Positions 47,638 through 56,142 of a DNA stretch of 64,000 nt are shown here, piece by piece. Position numbers and translations under genes: made by a program. The DNA is taken from the NCBI RefSeq assembly GCF_009931615.1, contig NZ_CP046620.1, positions 2,960,501-3,024,500 of the forward strand. Reading direction: 5' to 3'. The notes beneath the pieces were generated by a model. The model was not told the origin of the DNA. It was given only the letters and a program-made list of their open reading frames with translations, and did no database searches. This DNA is from Algicella marina. GTDB lineage: Bacteria > Pseudomonadota > Alphaproteobacteria > Rhodobacterales > Rhodobacteraceae. Every line of letters begins with the position of its first letter. Position 1 is the stretch's first letter.

Positions 47638-47675
47638 ATGCCGGATGCACAACCCTCCGTGCATCCGGCATTTCG
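47638..47675 (+). terminator. Terminator after the EF-hand gene
   Basis: A 13-bp perfect stem ATGCCGGATGCAC / GTGCATCCGGCAT around AACCCTCC, followed by TTCGTC. Confidence 0.75.
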
Positions 47676-47681
47676 TCGCCG

Positions 47682-47724
47682 GGTAAGTGAAACGGCTACC
47701 TCTCAGGTAATCAATTCACTTACC
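47682..47724. repeat. Nested inverted repeat between the EF-hand gene and arfB
   Basis: GGTAAGTGAA (47682-47691) and TTCACTTACC (47715-47724) pair perfectly over 10 bp, with an inner TACC/GGTA pair around TCTCA. It can form a cruciform or RNA hairpin. Role unknown. Confidence 0.4.
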
Positions 47725-47756
47725 TGCGTCACATGGGCGGGATATCCCGGTTTCAG

Positions 47757-47796
47757 CCATACCGAAACCATACCAAACCCATACCGAAACCATATC
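47757..47796. repeat. 11-bp tandem repeat at the 3' end of arfB
   Basis: CCATACCGAAA, CCATACCAAAC, CCATACCGAAA and a partial CCATATC stand head to tail, reaching just into the arfB stop codon. A short array with unknown role. Confidence 0.5.
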
Positions 47797-48214
47797 AGTC
47801 CGGGTCCACCGGCCCGCGCAGTTTCTTTACCACGCCACGGGTTTTCTTGGCGTCCAGCCGCCGTCGCTTGGAGGCCAGCGTCGGTCGCGTCTTCACCCTC
47901 GGCTTCGGCCGCTCCAGCGCCTTCCTGATCAATAAAACTAGGCGTTCAACCGCCTCTTCCCGATTGCGTGCCTGGCTCCGGTGCGCCTCTGCCCGCAGCA
48001 CCAGCGCCCCCTCTTTCGTCCAGCGCGACCCGGCCAGCCGCCTGAGCCGCGCTTTCACCGCCGGCGACAGGTTCGGCGACCGCTCCGCCTCGAACCGCAA
48101 CTCCACCGCCGTCGAAACCTTGTTGACATTCTGCCCGCCCGGGCCCGAGGATCTTACAAAATTTTCCGTTATTTCCCAATCCTCTAGCGACACTGTATCG
48201 CTGATCCGGATCAT
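47795..48214 (-). CDS. arfB: Alternative ribosome-rescue factor ArfB (YaeJ)
   Basis: 139 residues. The GGQ release-factor motif is at 26-28 (SSGPGGQNVNKV); the C-terminus is basic (RPKPRVKTRPTLASKRRRLDAKK, broken here for length) and inserts into the empty mRNA channel. It hydrolyses peptidyl-tRNA on stalled ribosomes without tmRNA. AAGGG precedes the ATG. Confidence 0.95.
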   Translation of the reverse strand: MIRISDTVSLEDWEITENFVRSSGPGGQNVNKVSTAVELRFEAERSPNLSPAVKARLRRLAGSRWTKEGALVLRAEAHRSQARNREEAVERLVLLIRKALERPKPRVKTRPTLASKRRRLDAKKTRGVVKKLRGPVDPD

Positions 48215-48286
48215 TGCCGCACCCTTTCATCTCTCCATTGGCATTCCCGCCACCGACACCACTGTCGCGGCACCGTCCGCAAAAGA

Positions 48287-48312
48287 AAAGGCCGCACAAC
48301 CGCGCGGCCTTT
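48287..48312 (-). terminator. Terminator of the short transcript upstream of arfB
   Basis: AAAGGCCGC and GCGGCCTTT form a 9-bp stem around an 8-nt loop. On the minus strand it is followed by TCTTTT, so it ends transcription of the sORF unit (and possibly read-through from yhhQ) before arfB. Confidence 0.75.
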
Positions 48313-48394
48313 CCCGATTTCCTTGAGTTTTCGGAGGGAGGATGTCGAGCCGGTCACCCGTAAGCGCTGGCGTCCTCTCAGCCGGGGCTGCCCG

Positions 48395-48451
48395 TCAGAG
48401 CATCACCTCGCGCTTGAACCCACATTCCTTCTCCAAAATCCCATGAGACAT
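48395..48451 (-). CDS. Short ORF with an extended Shine-Dalgarno region (candidate small protein or leader)
   Basis: An 18-codon frame MSHGILEKECGFKREVML starts at 48451. The bases just before the ATG (GAAAGGAGGTGATCCA on the minus strand) are complementary to the entire 16S rRNA 3' tail: the plus strand 48451-48467 is TTGGATCACCTCCTTTC, the 16S terminus itself. Such perfect pairing is rare. The unit sits between yhhQ and arfB and ends in a terminator, which suggests an independent short RNA of about 150-200 nt. CATCCTCCCTCCG downstream of the frame could pair with the GGAGG and shut translation. I do not recognise the peptide; function unknown. Confidence 0.55.
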   Translation of the reverse strand: MSHGILEKECGFKREVML

Positions 48452-48511
48452 TGGATCACCTCCTTTCGCTGTTTCAACCTGCCTCCAAGCCTGCCACAGC
48501 CCGGACAAAAG

Positions 48512-49135
48512 TCAAACGCTTTCGGGCCGAAGCCTGCCCAGCACTAGCCGGAACGGCACAAGTGCCAAAAGAGCAAGCACAAGCTTCACAAAGAAATCGG
48601 CGACCGCCAGAGACACCCAGAGCGGCGCAAGTGGCCCCATGCCGAGCACTGGCACCGCCTCGTTCGCCCAGGCCACATCGACGCCCGGTGCGATGAAGGA
48701 AAGACTTGCCGAGAAGGCGATGGCGAAAAACAGCCCGGTGTCCAGTGCACCACCAACAAAGGAGGACACCAGCGGCGCCTGCCACCATGTCTGGCTCCGC
48801 AACCGCGAAAAAATTGCTACATCAACCAGTTGCGCCACCAGGAAAGCGAATCCCGAACCGATTGCCACACGCAAGGACACCAGCGGCCCGAACTCGCCCA
48901 CGATCTGGCTTCCGATCAGCGAGCAGACGACCCCCACAGCAAATCCGGCCAGCACAACCTTGCGCGCAGCGGCCTGCCCATAGAGCCGGTTCATCAGGTC
49001 GGTGACCAGAAAGGCGAACGGATAGGTGAAGGCACCCCATGTCAGCCAGTCACCAAAAAGGTACTGCACCAGGATGTTGGAGGTAACGACGACGGCTGCC
49101 ATTGCGGCCACGCCGATCAGAAGATGTCTTTGCAT
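48512..49135 (-). CDS. Queuosine precursor transporter (YhhQ family)
   Basis: 207 residues, six helices. The family start AAVVVTSNILVQYLFGDWLTWGAFTYPFAFLVTDLMNRLYG (conserved TSN, YP..F..TD..NR.YG) is clear. It takes up preQ0/preQ1 for tRNA modification. I looked for a preQ1 riboswitch in the 77 bp upstream and found none. Confidence 0.9.
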   Translation of the reverse strand: MQRHLLIGVAAMAAVVVTSNILVQYLFGDWLTWGAFTYPFAFLVTDLMNRLYGQAAARKVVLAGFAVGVVCSLIGSQIVGEFGPLVSLRVAIGSGFAFLVAQLVDVAIFSRLRSQTWWQAPLVSSFVGGALDTGLFFAIAFSASLSFIAPGVDVAWANEAVPVLGMGPLAPLWVSLAVADFFVKLVLALLALVPFRLVLGRLRPESV

Positions 49136-49212
49136 TGGACGTTTTCCGTTTTGAGAAGGTTGCGGAGACTTCGGGGCGTGCCTTTACGCCTTCATTCCCT
49201 GTTCCGCAAGCG

Positions 49213-49836
49213 TCAATCGAGCGGTACGGATACCCCGAAGTATCGGTCCACAGCCTGTGCCAGACCTTCCGGGCCATCAAACCGATGCCCGATCCAGCCA
49301 CGAGCTTCGGCTGCAGCGATGTTGTCGGCCCTGTCGTCGGTGAAGAAAAGCTCCGAACCCGCAAGCCCGCTCTCCTCCTCCACCATTTCATATATCCGTG
49401 CGGCTGGTTTGATCACCTTCATATGACCGGAAATGAACCGCCGGTCGAATTCCTTCAGCTCCGGATAGCAGGTCTCGGCATGCGCGAAGCTCTCTACCCC
49501 GAAATTCGACAGCGCGAACACCGGGACGCCCGCCGCCCGCATGTGGCGCAGGATCTTCCAGGAACCGTCGATCACCGGACTGGCCATTTCGATCCAGCGG
49601 TCATGCCACATGCGGATATGGTCGCCGTGGTGCGGAAACTTCTCGGCCGTCGCATAGACGGTTTCCCGGAACGGGGCACCGCAGTCGATCCGGTCGTTCA
49701 TACCGTGGAGGTCGACCTTGGCAAACAACGCTTCGCGCGCCTCTTCGCTCATCAACTTGCCGTACAAGCGCTCCGGGTTCCAGGTGATCAGCACGTTGCC
49801 GATGTCGAAAATCAGTGCCTTGGGAGTCGTCGTCAT
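49213..49836 (-). CDS. HAD-superfamily phosphatase (HAD-IA)
   Basis: 207 residues. Nucleophile motif FDIGNVLITW, the VFALSNFGVESF motif II, a conserved lysine (KVIKPAARIYE) and FFTDDRADNIAAAEARGW motif IV. Related to YihX-like sugar phosphatases or 2-haloacid dehalogenases; substrate not readable. GGAG lies 5 bp before ATG 49836, which overlaps the MFS stop. A much longer frame through the MFS gene is spurious. Confidence 0.88.
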   Translation of the reverse strand: MTTTPKALIFDIGNVLITWNPERLYGKLMSEEAREALFAKVDLHGMNDRIDCGAPFRETVYATAEKFPHHGDHIRMWHDRWIEMASPVIDGSWKILRHMRAAGVPVFALSNFGVESFAHAETCYPELKEFDRRFISGHMKVIKPAARIYEMVEEESGLAGSELFFTDDRADNIAAAEARGWIGHRFDGPEGLAQAVDRYFGVSVPLD

Positions 49837-50984
49837 GCTTTCTCCAGTTTTGGAAATGCCATTCTGCGCAACTGGATAATGGGATAAAGCCCCAATGGTG
49901 TCAGTAGCAGCAAGGCATTCCCGAGCCCCAGAAGGGAGCCGAGCACACCGATCAAAGGCGGCCCGATCAGAAAGGCCGTGAAGGCCGTCATTGTAAGGGC
50001 GGCAATGTTGCGTTCCGCACTCTGACCGGGAAGATCGCCAATCAGGGATACCGTCAACGGATAGATATTGGCGCATCCCAAACCTAGCAGGACCGCACCA
50101 AACAGCGCCACCGGCAATCCATCCGCCAGCGCGAACAAGAAAATGCCGCATCCAGCCAACACAGCGGACACGTTCAACACCGTGTAAGGGCCGAACCGTT
50201 CCGCCAGACCATCGCCCGTCAGCCGCCCCGTGCCCATCCCTATCGAGAATGCGGAGAACACAAATGCGGCCGCCACGGTCGACAGCAGCACTTCGCCCCG
50301 CAGATACAGCGCCGACCACTCCATCATCGCGCCTTCCAGAAGCAACGCCCCGATTGGCATCAGGCAGAATCCAAGCGCTGCGCGGGTTGGCAGCGCCATG
50401 CCCCGTTTCTCTGGCGTCGCCGGCCTTGGTCCCTCCGGTTCCAGCTGCGTGCCGAGATACCAGGCCGCAGCCGCCAGAGGCGGTGCCAGTAATAGTTGTT
50501 GCGCGAGAAAACTCAGCCCTACCTCGGCCGCGAACCCGCCAAGCATTGCCCCGAGCATGCTGCCAAAACTCCAGAACGCATGACACCGTGTCATTACCCT
50601 CCGGCCGTGCGCCTTCTCCATGTTGCTCGCCTTGGCGTTCATGCCGACCTCGACCGGCGCGATCACCAGGCCACAGGCAAGCAGTGCTGCTGCGAGCAAT
50701 ACCGCGTTCGGCGCGAGCGCTGGCAGGATGAACGCCAGGATGAATGCCGCGCCCCAAAGGGCCACCACCCGTCGCGTGCCCAATCGCGCCAGTACCGCAG
50801 GTGCGTATGTAAATCCGATGAACGTGCCTATCGGCAGCATGAAGAAACAGACGGACAGCGTCAGGAGGCTGACGTCGAGCGCTGCCTTCACGTCGGGGAT
50901 GCGGGGAAACCACAGGGCAATGCCAATGGCATTCAGCGCAAAGACGGATTGCAGCTTCAAACGGGAAAGGGCGAAGGCGGACAT
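49833..50984 (-). CDS. MFS transporter (YbjJ-like)
   Basis: 383 residues, twelve helices. The start FALNAIGIALWFPRIPDVKAAL and the GLVIAPVEVGMNAKASNMEKAHGRR loop are typical of YbjJ-type major facilitator proteins, often co-encoded with a HAD phosphatase as here (4-bp overlap). The substrate is unknown. The start has only a weak ribosome site. Confidence 0.85.
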   Translation of the reverse strand: MSAFALSRLKLQSVFALNAIGIALWFPRIPDVKAALDVSLLTLSVCFFMLPIGTFIGFTYAPAVLARLGTRRVVALWGAAFILAFILPALAPNAVLLAAALLACGLVIAPVEVGMNAKASNMEKAHGRRVMTRCHAFWSFGSMLGAMLGGFAAEVGLSFLAQQLLLAPPLAAAAWYLGTQLEPEGPRPATPEKRGMALPTRAALGFCLMPIGALLLEGAMMEWSALYLRGEVLLSTVAAAFVFSAFSIGMGTGRLTGDGLAERFGPYTVLNVSAVLAGCGIFLFALADGLPVALFGAVLLGLGCANIYPLTVSLIGDLPGQSAERNIAALTMTAFTAFLIGPPLIGVLGSLLGLGNALLLLTPLGLYPIIQLRRMAFPKLEKA

Positions 50985-51116
50985 CGGATTTCTGTGCTCG
51001 GAAAGGGTGGCACTCGGGCCGGAACCTGCCCACCCCTACCATTCCGTGACGCAAACGCAATCGGCAAGCCGCGCCGCGCACCATGAAATTTTTACGGCAT
51101 CCGGGCCGAGGCAGCA

Positions 51117-52241
51117 CTATTGCACGATGAACTCCGCGTGCAGTGCCCCGGCCGCCTTTATGGCCTTCAGAATATCGATCATGTCTCGCGGCGAGACGCC
51201 AAGCGCATTCAGCCCGGCGATCACTTCCGGCAGGCTGACGGACGTCTCTACCATCGCCAATTGTGTCCCCGGCTCTTCGTTGATTTCCGCTTGGGTGCGC
51301 GGCAGGATGATCGGCGCGCCTTCCGGCGCAAACGGGTTCGGCTGCAGGGCAAGCGGTGCTTCCTGCACCCTTAGCGTCAGGTTGCCCTGGCTCACCGCTA
51401 CGCGGCTGATTTTCACATCGGCCCCCAGCACGATCGTGCCGGAACGTTGATCGACCACCACCCGCGCTTTCTGCGCCGGTGCGACCTCGATGTTTTCAAC
51501 GGTACTGATCAGTTGTGGCAGCGACGGCAATCCGCGTTGCGCAAGATCGAGTTGCACGGTGCCGGAGTCCAGCATCCGCGCCACAGGCCCGCCGATGAAG
51601 CCATTGATCGCCTGTTCGATACGAGATGCCGTGGTAAAGTCTGGGTTGCGGAGGGCCAACCTCATCACGGTCACATCGGACAATTCGAAGTCGATCTCCC
51701 GTTCGATCCGTGCGCCGGCAGGGATTACACCGGCTGTCGGCACACCTTGCGTAACCGCCGCACCATCACCCTCCGCTGTCGCGCCGCCGGCAATAACGGA
51801 CCCTTGCGCAACGGCATAGATCTGACCATCGGCCGCGTTCAGTGGTGTCATGATCAGCGTACCGCCAAGCAGACTGCTGGCATCGCCGATTGTTGAAACC
51901 GTTATATCGATCTTGCTGCCGGCGCGCGCGAACGGCGGTAGTGCCCCTGTCACCAGCACCGCGGCCACGTTACGGGCGCGAAACTGCTCACCGGTAACGT
52001 TGATGCCCAACCGCTCGAGCAGATTGACCATCGCCTCCTCGGTGAAAGGAGAGTTCCTGAGTCCGTCGCCGGTACCATTGAGCCCGACAACCAGTCCGTA
52101 GCCGACGAGATCATTGCCTCGCACGCCATCGAATTCCACCAGATCCTTGATACGTGCCTGCTGCGCCAGGCAAAGCCCTGGCACCAGCAAGATCAGGAAA
52201 GCGATAGTCCAGACGTTCTGTCTGAAACGAACAATGGTCAT
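51117..52241 (-). CDS. flgI: Flagellar P-ring protein FlgI
   Basis: 374 residues. Signal peptide, then ARIKDLVEFDGVRGNDLVGYGLVVGLNGTGDG, the canonical FlgI start. It forms the periplasmic bearing around the rod. GAGGTGAC gives the ribosome site within the end of flgL. Last gene of the flgE-K-L-I group; a weak CGGC/GCCG hairpin with an A/T tract follows. Confidence 0.96.
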   Translation of the reverse strand: MTIVRFRQNVWTIAFLILLVPGLCLAQQARIKDLVEFDGVRGNDLVGYGLVVGLNGTGDGLRNSPFTEEAMVNLLERLGINVTGEQFRARNVAAVLVTGALPPFARAGSKIDITVSTIGDASSLLGGTLIMTPLNAADGQIYAVAQGSVIAGGATAEGDGAAVTQGVPTAGVIPAGARIEREIDFELSDVTVMRLALRNPDFTTASRIEQAINGFIGGPVARMLDSGTVQLDLAQRGLPSLPQLISTVENIEVAPAQKARVVVDQRSGTIVLGADVKISRVAVSQGNLTLRVQEAPLALQPNPFAPEGAPIILPRTQAEINEEPGTQLAMVETSVSLPEVIAGLNALGVSPRDMIDILKAIKAAGALHAEFIVQ

Positions 52242-52242
52242 G

Positions 52243-53253
52243 TCACCTCAGAAAATTGGTCAGCCTCAGGTTGGATATACGCGAGGCAACGGTGTAGGCG
52301 GCAGTCAACTGGTTCTCCAGCGCCAGAAATCGAGTCGCGGCTTCGTAGGGATCCACTCCGGCGAGATCGGAGCGGGAGAGTTCGAGAGCCGACTTCTGCG
52401 TTTCGATGAAGGATTGCGTTCGGGCGATGTTCTGCTCTTCCACGCCAAGATGCGCCCGCAGGTCCACCGTATTCTGGCGGGCGTTCTCGATCACGCCCGC
52501 CGCACTGGTAAACACCGCCGTCTTGTCGGTTGGCGAAGACGCAAACACCGTGCTCTCGAAACTCGCGGCAATCGCCAGGCCCTTCAGCATGTCCCGGAAC
52601 GGTTGGGCATCGCCACGCAACATGTAGTCGATGCGGTCTCCATCCGGGGTCAGCACGCCCGGAGCGTCCTCGGTCGAACCAAGATAGATCATCGTCTCGA
52701 AGTCGCCGCCGGGATCGTCGAAATATGAATCGACGTCGGCAATCGCAGTCGTCGCGTCGGGTGCGGCATCTATCAGCGCCTTGACGTCTGCCAGAATCGT
52801 ATCGGCCGACGCAATTGACTGGTTGCCCTCCGCCGCACCGGAAAACAGGAACCTGCCACCGAAAGAACTGTTGAGGGCGCCGACGACAGCATCCAGTGCC
52901 TGTCCGGCAGCACGCGCCACCTGATCGGCAGAAACGAGATCGCCCCTGCTGATGGCCGCACCCAGATCCAATCCGATGTCACCGCCACTGTCCTGAACGA
53001 CGCCCAAAGCAATCTGGGTAATGTCGGCCCGGTTCTTTGCCTGAACAAGTCCCCGGCTCTGCTCGGCCAACAGCTTCAGTGACCGGTCGATGGCAAAAAC
53101 CTGTTCGACGTTGCCGCCCGTTGCTTCAATAATGTCGGATTGCAAACCGGTGGTCATCTCGAAACCGGCCGCCTCCATGGCGCTGCGCAAATCGCGGGAC
53201 TGTCGTTGCAATGCAAGGGTCATGGACAGGTCAGATAGAGGCAGATTGGGCAT
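52243..53253 (-). CDS. flgL: Flagellar hook-associated protein 3 (FlgL), flagellin-like
   Basis: 336 residues, flagellin-type helices at both ends; the C-terminus AATRFLALENQLTAAYTVASRISNLRLTNFL is typical. It joins hook and filament. Between flgK and flgI with gaps of 3 and 1 bp. Confidence 0.87.
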   Translation of the reverse strand: MPNLPLSDLSMTLALQRQSRDLRSAMEAAGFEMTTGLQSDIIEATGGNVEQVFAIDRSLKLLAEQSRGLVQAKNRADITQIALGVVQDSGGDIGLDLGAAISRGDLVSADQVARAAGQALDAVVGALNSSFGGRFLFSGAAEGNQSIASADTILADVKALIDAAPDATTAIADVDSYFDDPGGDFETMIYLGSTEDAPGVLTPDGDRIDYMLRGDAQPFRDMLKGLAIAASFESTVFASSPTDKTAVFTSAAGVIENARQNTVDLRAHLGVEEQNIARTQSFIETQKSALELSRSDLAGVDPYEAATRFLALENQLTAAYTVASRISNLRLTNFLR

Positions 53254-53256
53254 GTA

Positions 53257-54723
53257 TCAGATCTCCAACAGGCGGCTGATCAGTTCGTCGGTCACCGAAA
53301 TTACACGCGCATTGGCCGCGTAGGCCTGTTCTACCAGTATAAGTTGTTGAATTTCAGCATCTGTGTCGACGCCGGACTGGCCGCTCTCCGCCTCGCGCAG
53401 CGTGTTGAGATAGGCTGACGCATGGCTCTCAAGCCGTTCACTCTGCAGTTTGGTCGCAGCTAGGCCGGAAGTAAGCTCCGAGGCGATGCTGGCCACGGTG
53501 ACAGGTGGCGTGATCTCCAGGGCGGCCGGTGCCGGATTCAGGCTGGTCGCCGCACTCAGTAGGTTGCCCAGAATTGCGGACGACGAGACATTTCCCTGCG
53601 CCGCTGCATTTATGCCATCCCTCAGGCGCCAGAGGTCACCGCCCGCTGCCGGGTCGACGGCGGAATTGAGAGAAATTCTACGGGCCAGCCCGATCTGGTT
53701 GAGAGCGTCATAGGCAGAACCGTTGTCAGTGAACAAGCCCGCGTCTCCTGGCGCCAGCGTCGGGTCGAGAGCCGGGTCTTCGAACCGCTGGATCAGGTCT
53801 TGAGCCAGCGCATCCAGTTTGTCATTGAAGGCTGGCGTCACGACATCTCTGATCTCGAAGAGAGCACTGAGAGAACCGCCATCAAGCCTGCCGGTGCCCG
53901 TTCCATCGCCGATCCGAACGGCCTGACCGTTCTGGCTCAATTCCGAAAGTGACCCGGCAGACAGCGTCATATCGGGAGTGATAAGACCGGAAGCCGTGAA
54001 ATCCAGTTCGCGCGCAGACGGATCGAGCAGAACGCCGCCCTCCCTCGTGAAAACGGCGATGGATTGGTAGTCGCGTTGGACAATCCGAAGCGGAACGATG
54101 GAGGAAAGACTGTCGATCACCTGGTTGCGGGTGTCGACCAGTGAGGACGTATCGTTGCCGGCAATTGCCAAGGATTTTATGTCGGCATTGAGCTTCTCGA
54201 TCGCTCTCAGCCCGTCGTTGAGGGAAGTCACCTGGCGGGCAATTTCCGCATCCGCATCCTGCCGCACCTCACGCACGGTATTCGCGACGTCGTTGATCGT
54301 CTTCGCATAGGTCTTTGCCGTGCTGGCAAGCGCCGCCTGCCCGGCCGCCGAGGCAGGATCGTTCGCGGAGCCGGTCAGGGCGGCGAGGAAATCGGCAGCG
54401 GCCGAAGCCAGTCCATAGTCATCACCCGGCAGACCAAGGGCTTCGGTCAACCGAGACAGTGCCCCTGTCTGCGCTCCTGCAAAACCGGCTTCGGCATCGG
54501 CGAGGCGACGGTTGGCCAAGGTGACCGCGTTGCCATTCAATGTCACCCCCGCCACGGTAACGCCGGTTCCGCGACCATTAACCTGAGTCGCTACCAGTTC
54601 GACGCTGCGGCGAGTGTAACCGGGTGTCTGGGCATTTGCGATATTGTTGGCAATGATCTCGGCACTGCGGGAGGCCGCATTCAGTCCCGACAATGCGTTG
54701 GTCAGTGCGGAAGAGATGCTCAT
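53257..54723 (-). CDS. flgK: Flagellar hook-associated protein 1 (FlgK)
   Basis: 488 residues. N-terminal SSALTNALSGLNAASRSAEIIANNIANAQTPGYTRR (split repeats of the rod/hook/HAP class) and a C-terminal EIQQLILVEQAYAANARVISVTDELISRLLEI. It is the first junction protein between hook and filament. 26 bp after flgE. Confidence 0.94.
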   Translation of the reverse strand: MSISSALTNALSGLNAASRSAEIIANNIANAQTPGYTRRSVELVATQVNGRGTGVTVAGVTLNGNAVTLANRRLADAEAGFAGAQTGALSRLTEALGLPGDDYGLASAAADFLAALTGSANDPASAAGQAALASTAKTYAKTINDVANTVREVRQDADAEIARQVTSLNDGLRAIEKLNADIKSLAIAGNDTSSLVDTRNQVIDSLSSIVPLRIVQRDYQSIAVFTREGGVLLDPSARELDFTASGLITPDMTLSAGSLSELSQNGQAVRIGDGTGTGRLDGGSLSALFEIRDVVTPAFNDKLDALAQDLIQRFEDPALDPTLAPGDAGLFTDNGSAYDALNQIGLARRISLNSAVDPAAGGDLWRLRDGINAAAQGNVSSSAILGNLLSAATSLNPAPAALEITPPVTVASIASELTSGLAATKLQSERLESHASAYLNTLREAESGQSGVDTDAEIQQLILVEQAYAANARVISVTDELISRLLEI

Positions 54724-54749
54724 GTCCGTTCCTTCTCAGTTACACGTCG

Positions 54750-56048
54750 TCAGCGTTTCAGGTTGGTGGTTTCCTGTAGCATCTCGTCGACCGTCTGGAT
54801 GACCTTGGCGTTCGAAGAATAGGCGCGCTGCGTCTGGATCAGACTGGTCAGTTCCGCAGCGATATCCGCGGTGGATTCCTCACGTGCATATCCGATCACC
54901 TCTCCGGTCGGACCCTGCCCAGCGTCCCAGAGGTACAGCGGGCCACTGTCGTCGGAGATGCGGAACGCCTGATTATCCACTGCAGTCAAGCCATTGGGAT
55001 TGGCAACATCCACGAGGGGCACCTGATAGATGATCCGGGTGAAGCCACTGTCGTAGGACGCCACGACATAGCCGTTCTCGTCCACTTCCACTGACGTGAG
55101 GTTGCCGACGGGTGAGCCGTTCTTGGTTATCTGCGTCGGTGCGAATTCGGCCGAGAGCTGGGTCAGCGCATCGGAAGTTCCAATCGCGCCGATGCCGAGT
55201 TCTATTGGCCCCCGAGCAACGTTGAACGTGGCGACTCCAGCGGCGCCGTCATAGGCCCCCGTCGCCGGAGTGACAGCCAGGAGCGAGCCACCGTTCCCTG
55301 TGGAATTGTCGAACTGCAAATCATATTCGGCCACCACGGCACCGCCCTGCGCGCCATCGGTTATGACCACATTCCAAGTGTCGGATTGCCCCACAGCGGG
55401 AATGTCCGGCGTGAAAGTGAGTGTCAGCGTCTGAGACGCGCCGACATTGTCGAAATACTCGATCGACAGGTCGATGGGATCGCCTGTTGCGCCAGCCTGC
55501 GTTTCGTCCGCGGGAAGATTGGCTCCGAGCGAAATCTCCGTCGTGGGGCTGGCAGTGAACTGGTTGCGGTTGATGATGATTGGCTCCAGGCCGGCCGAAC
55601 TGTCCCGCGGAACGTTGGGAATGTTACCGTCGCTGTCCGCAGGGAAACCGGTCAGCACCAGCCCGCTCTCGGAGCGCAGGTAGCCCTGGTCATCAGGACG
55701 GAACGAGCCGGTAGAGACCATAATGAGCGGCAGGGACGTATCGTCACTTTCCACCGCAGCAATCGTCGTCACCGGCAGCATCCCGCGCCCTCCGACCGCG
55801 AGATCGGTCGAGTTGGACGTGGAAACCAGCGTGCCACGTGATTCGACCTCCCTGTAGGCGTCGATCGTCACACCGCCGGCTGAATACCGCCCGGAGTTCT
55901 GGGAGATGACAACGGAAGAGAAGTCCACGTCCGCACGTTTGTATCCGAAGGTGCTGGCATTGGCGATATTGTCGGAGATTGTCGCCAGCCTGCTGGCATT
56001 GGAAGAAAGCCCGCTGACGCCTGCATTCAGTGCGGAGGAGATACTCAT
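54750..56048 (-). CDS. flgE: Flagellar hook protein FlgE
   Basis: 432 residues. The N-terminus SSALNAGVSGLSSNASRLATISDNIANASTFGYKR and the C-terminus ELTSLIQTQRAYSSNAKVIQTVDEMLQETTNL are the hook/rod signatures. The middle is acidic and variable. First gene of flgE-K-L-I, with a possible flagellar sigma-28 element 46 bp upstream. Confidence 0.95.
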   Translation of the reverse strand: MSISSALNAGVSGLSSNASRLATISDNIANASTFGYKRADVDFSSVVISQNSGRYSAGGVTIDAYREVESRGTLVSTSNSTDLAVGGRGMLPVTTIAAVESDDTSLPLIMVSTGSFRPDDQGYLRSESGLVLTGFPADSDGNIPNVPRDSSAGLEPIIINRNQFTASPTTEISLGANLPADETQAGATGDPIDLSIEYFDNVGASQTLTLTFTPDIPAVGQSDTWNVVITDGAQGGAVVAEYDLQFDNSTGNGGSLLAVTPATGAYDGAAGVATFNVARGPIELGIGAIGTSDALTQLSAEFAPTQITKNGSPVGNLTSVEVDENGYVVASYDSGFTRIIYQVPLVDVANPNGLTAVDNQAFRISDDSGPLYLWDAGQGPTGEVIGYAREESTADIAAELTSLIQTQRAYSSNAKVIQTVDEMLQETTNLKR

Positions 56049-56093
56049 GTCTCATTTCCCTTTCGAGGTTCGTGGCCCAAGACCTGATGGCCG

Positions 56094-56101
56094 TTATCGG
56101 C
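56094..56101 (-). promoter_or_regulatory. Possible sigma-28 (FliA) -10 element of flgE
   Basis: The minus strand reads GCCGATAA, an exact match to the sigma-28 -10 consensus, 46 bp before the flgE start. The matching -35 (TAAA-type) is not convincing, so this is tentative. Confidence 0.35.
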
Positions 56102-56142
56102 ACAAGCCCTTAAGAAGCCACTAACTCTAAAACCCAGTGCAT

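Noticed and set aside
48313-48394. A TPP riboswitch suggested by CTGAGAGG and CCAGCG motifs
   Set aside because: The order and the remaining conserved thi-box segments are missing, and the neighbouring genes are not thiamine-related.
48451-48467. A 16S rRNA gene fragment
   Set aside because: Only 17 bases match the 16S 3' end and the bases beyond (CATGAGACA side) do not; no rRNA or spacer follows. It is instead the complement of a ribosome-binding region.
49136-49212. A preQ1 riboswitch before the queuosine-precursor transporter
   Set aside because: No preQ1-I, -II or -III consensus pairs or A-rich tail were found in this short gap.
49213-51117. A 634-codon minus-strand frame that would fuse the MFS region to the HAD phosphatase
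   Set aside because: Only the last 207 residues are HAD-like; the rest is the wrong frame of the MFS gene. The true HAD start at 49836 has a ribosome site and a 4-bp overlap.
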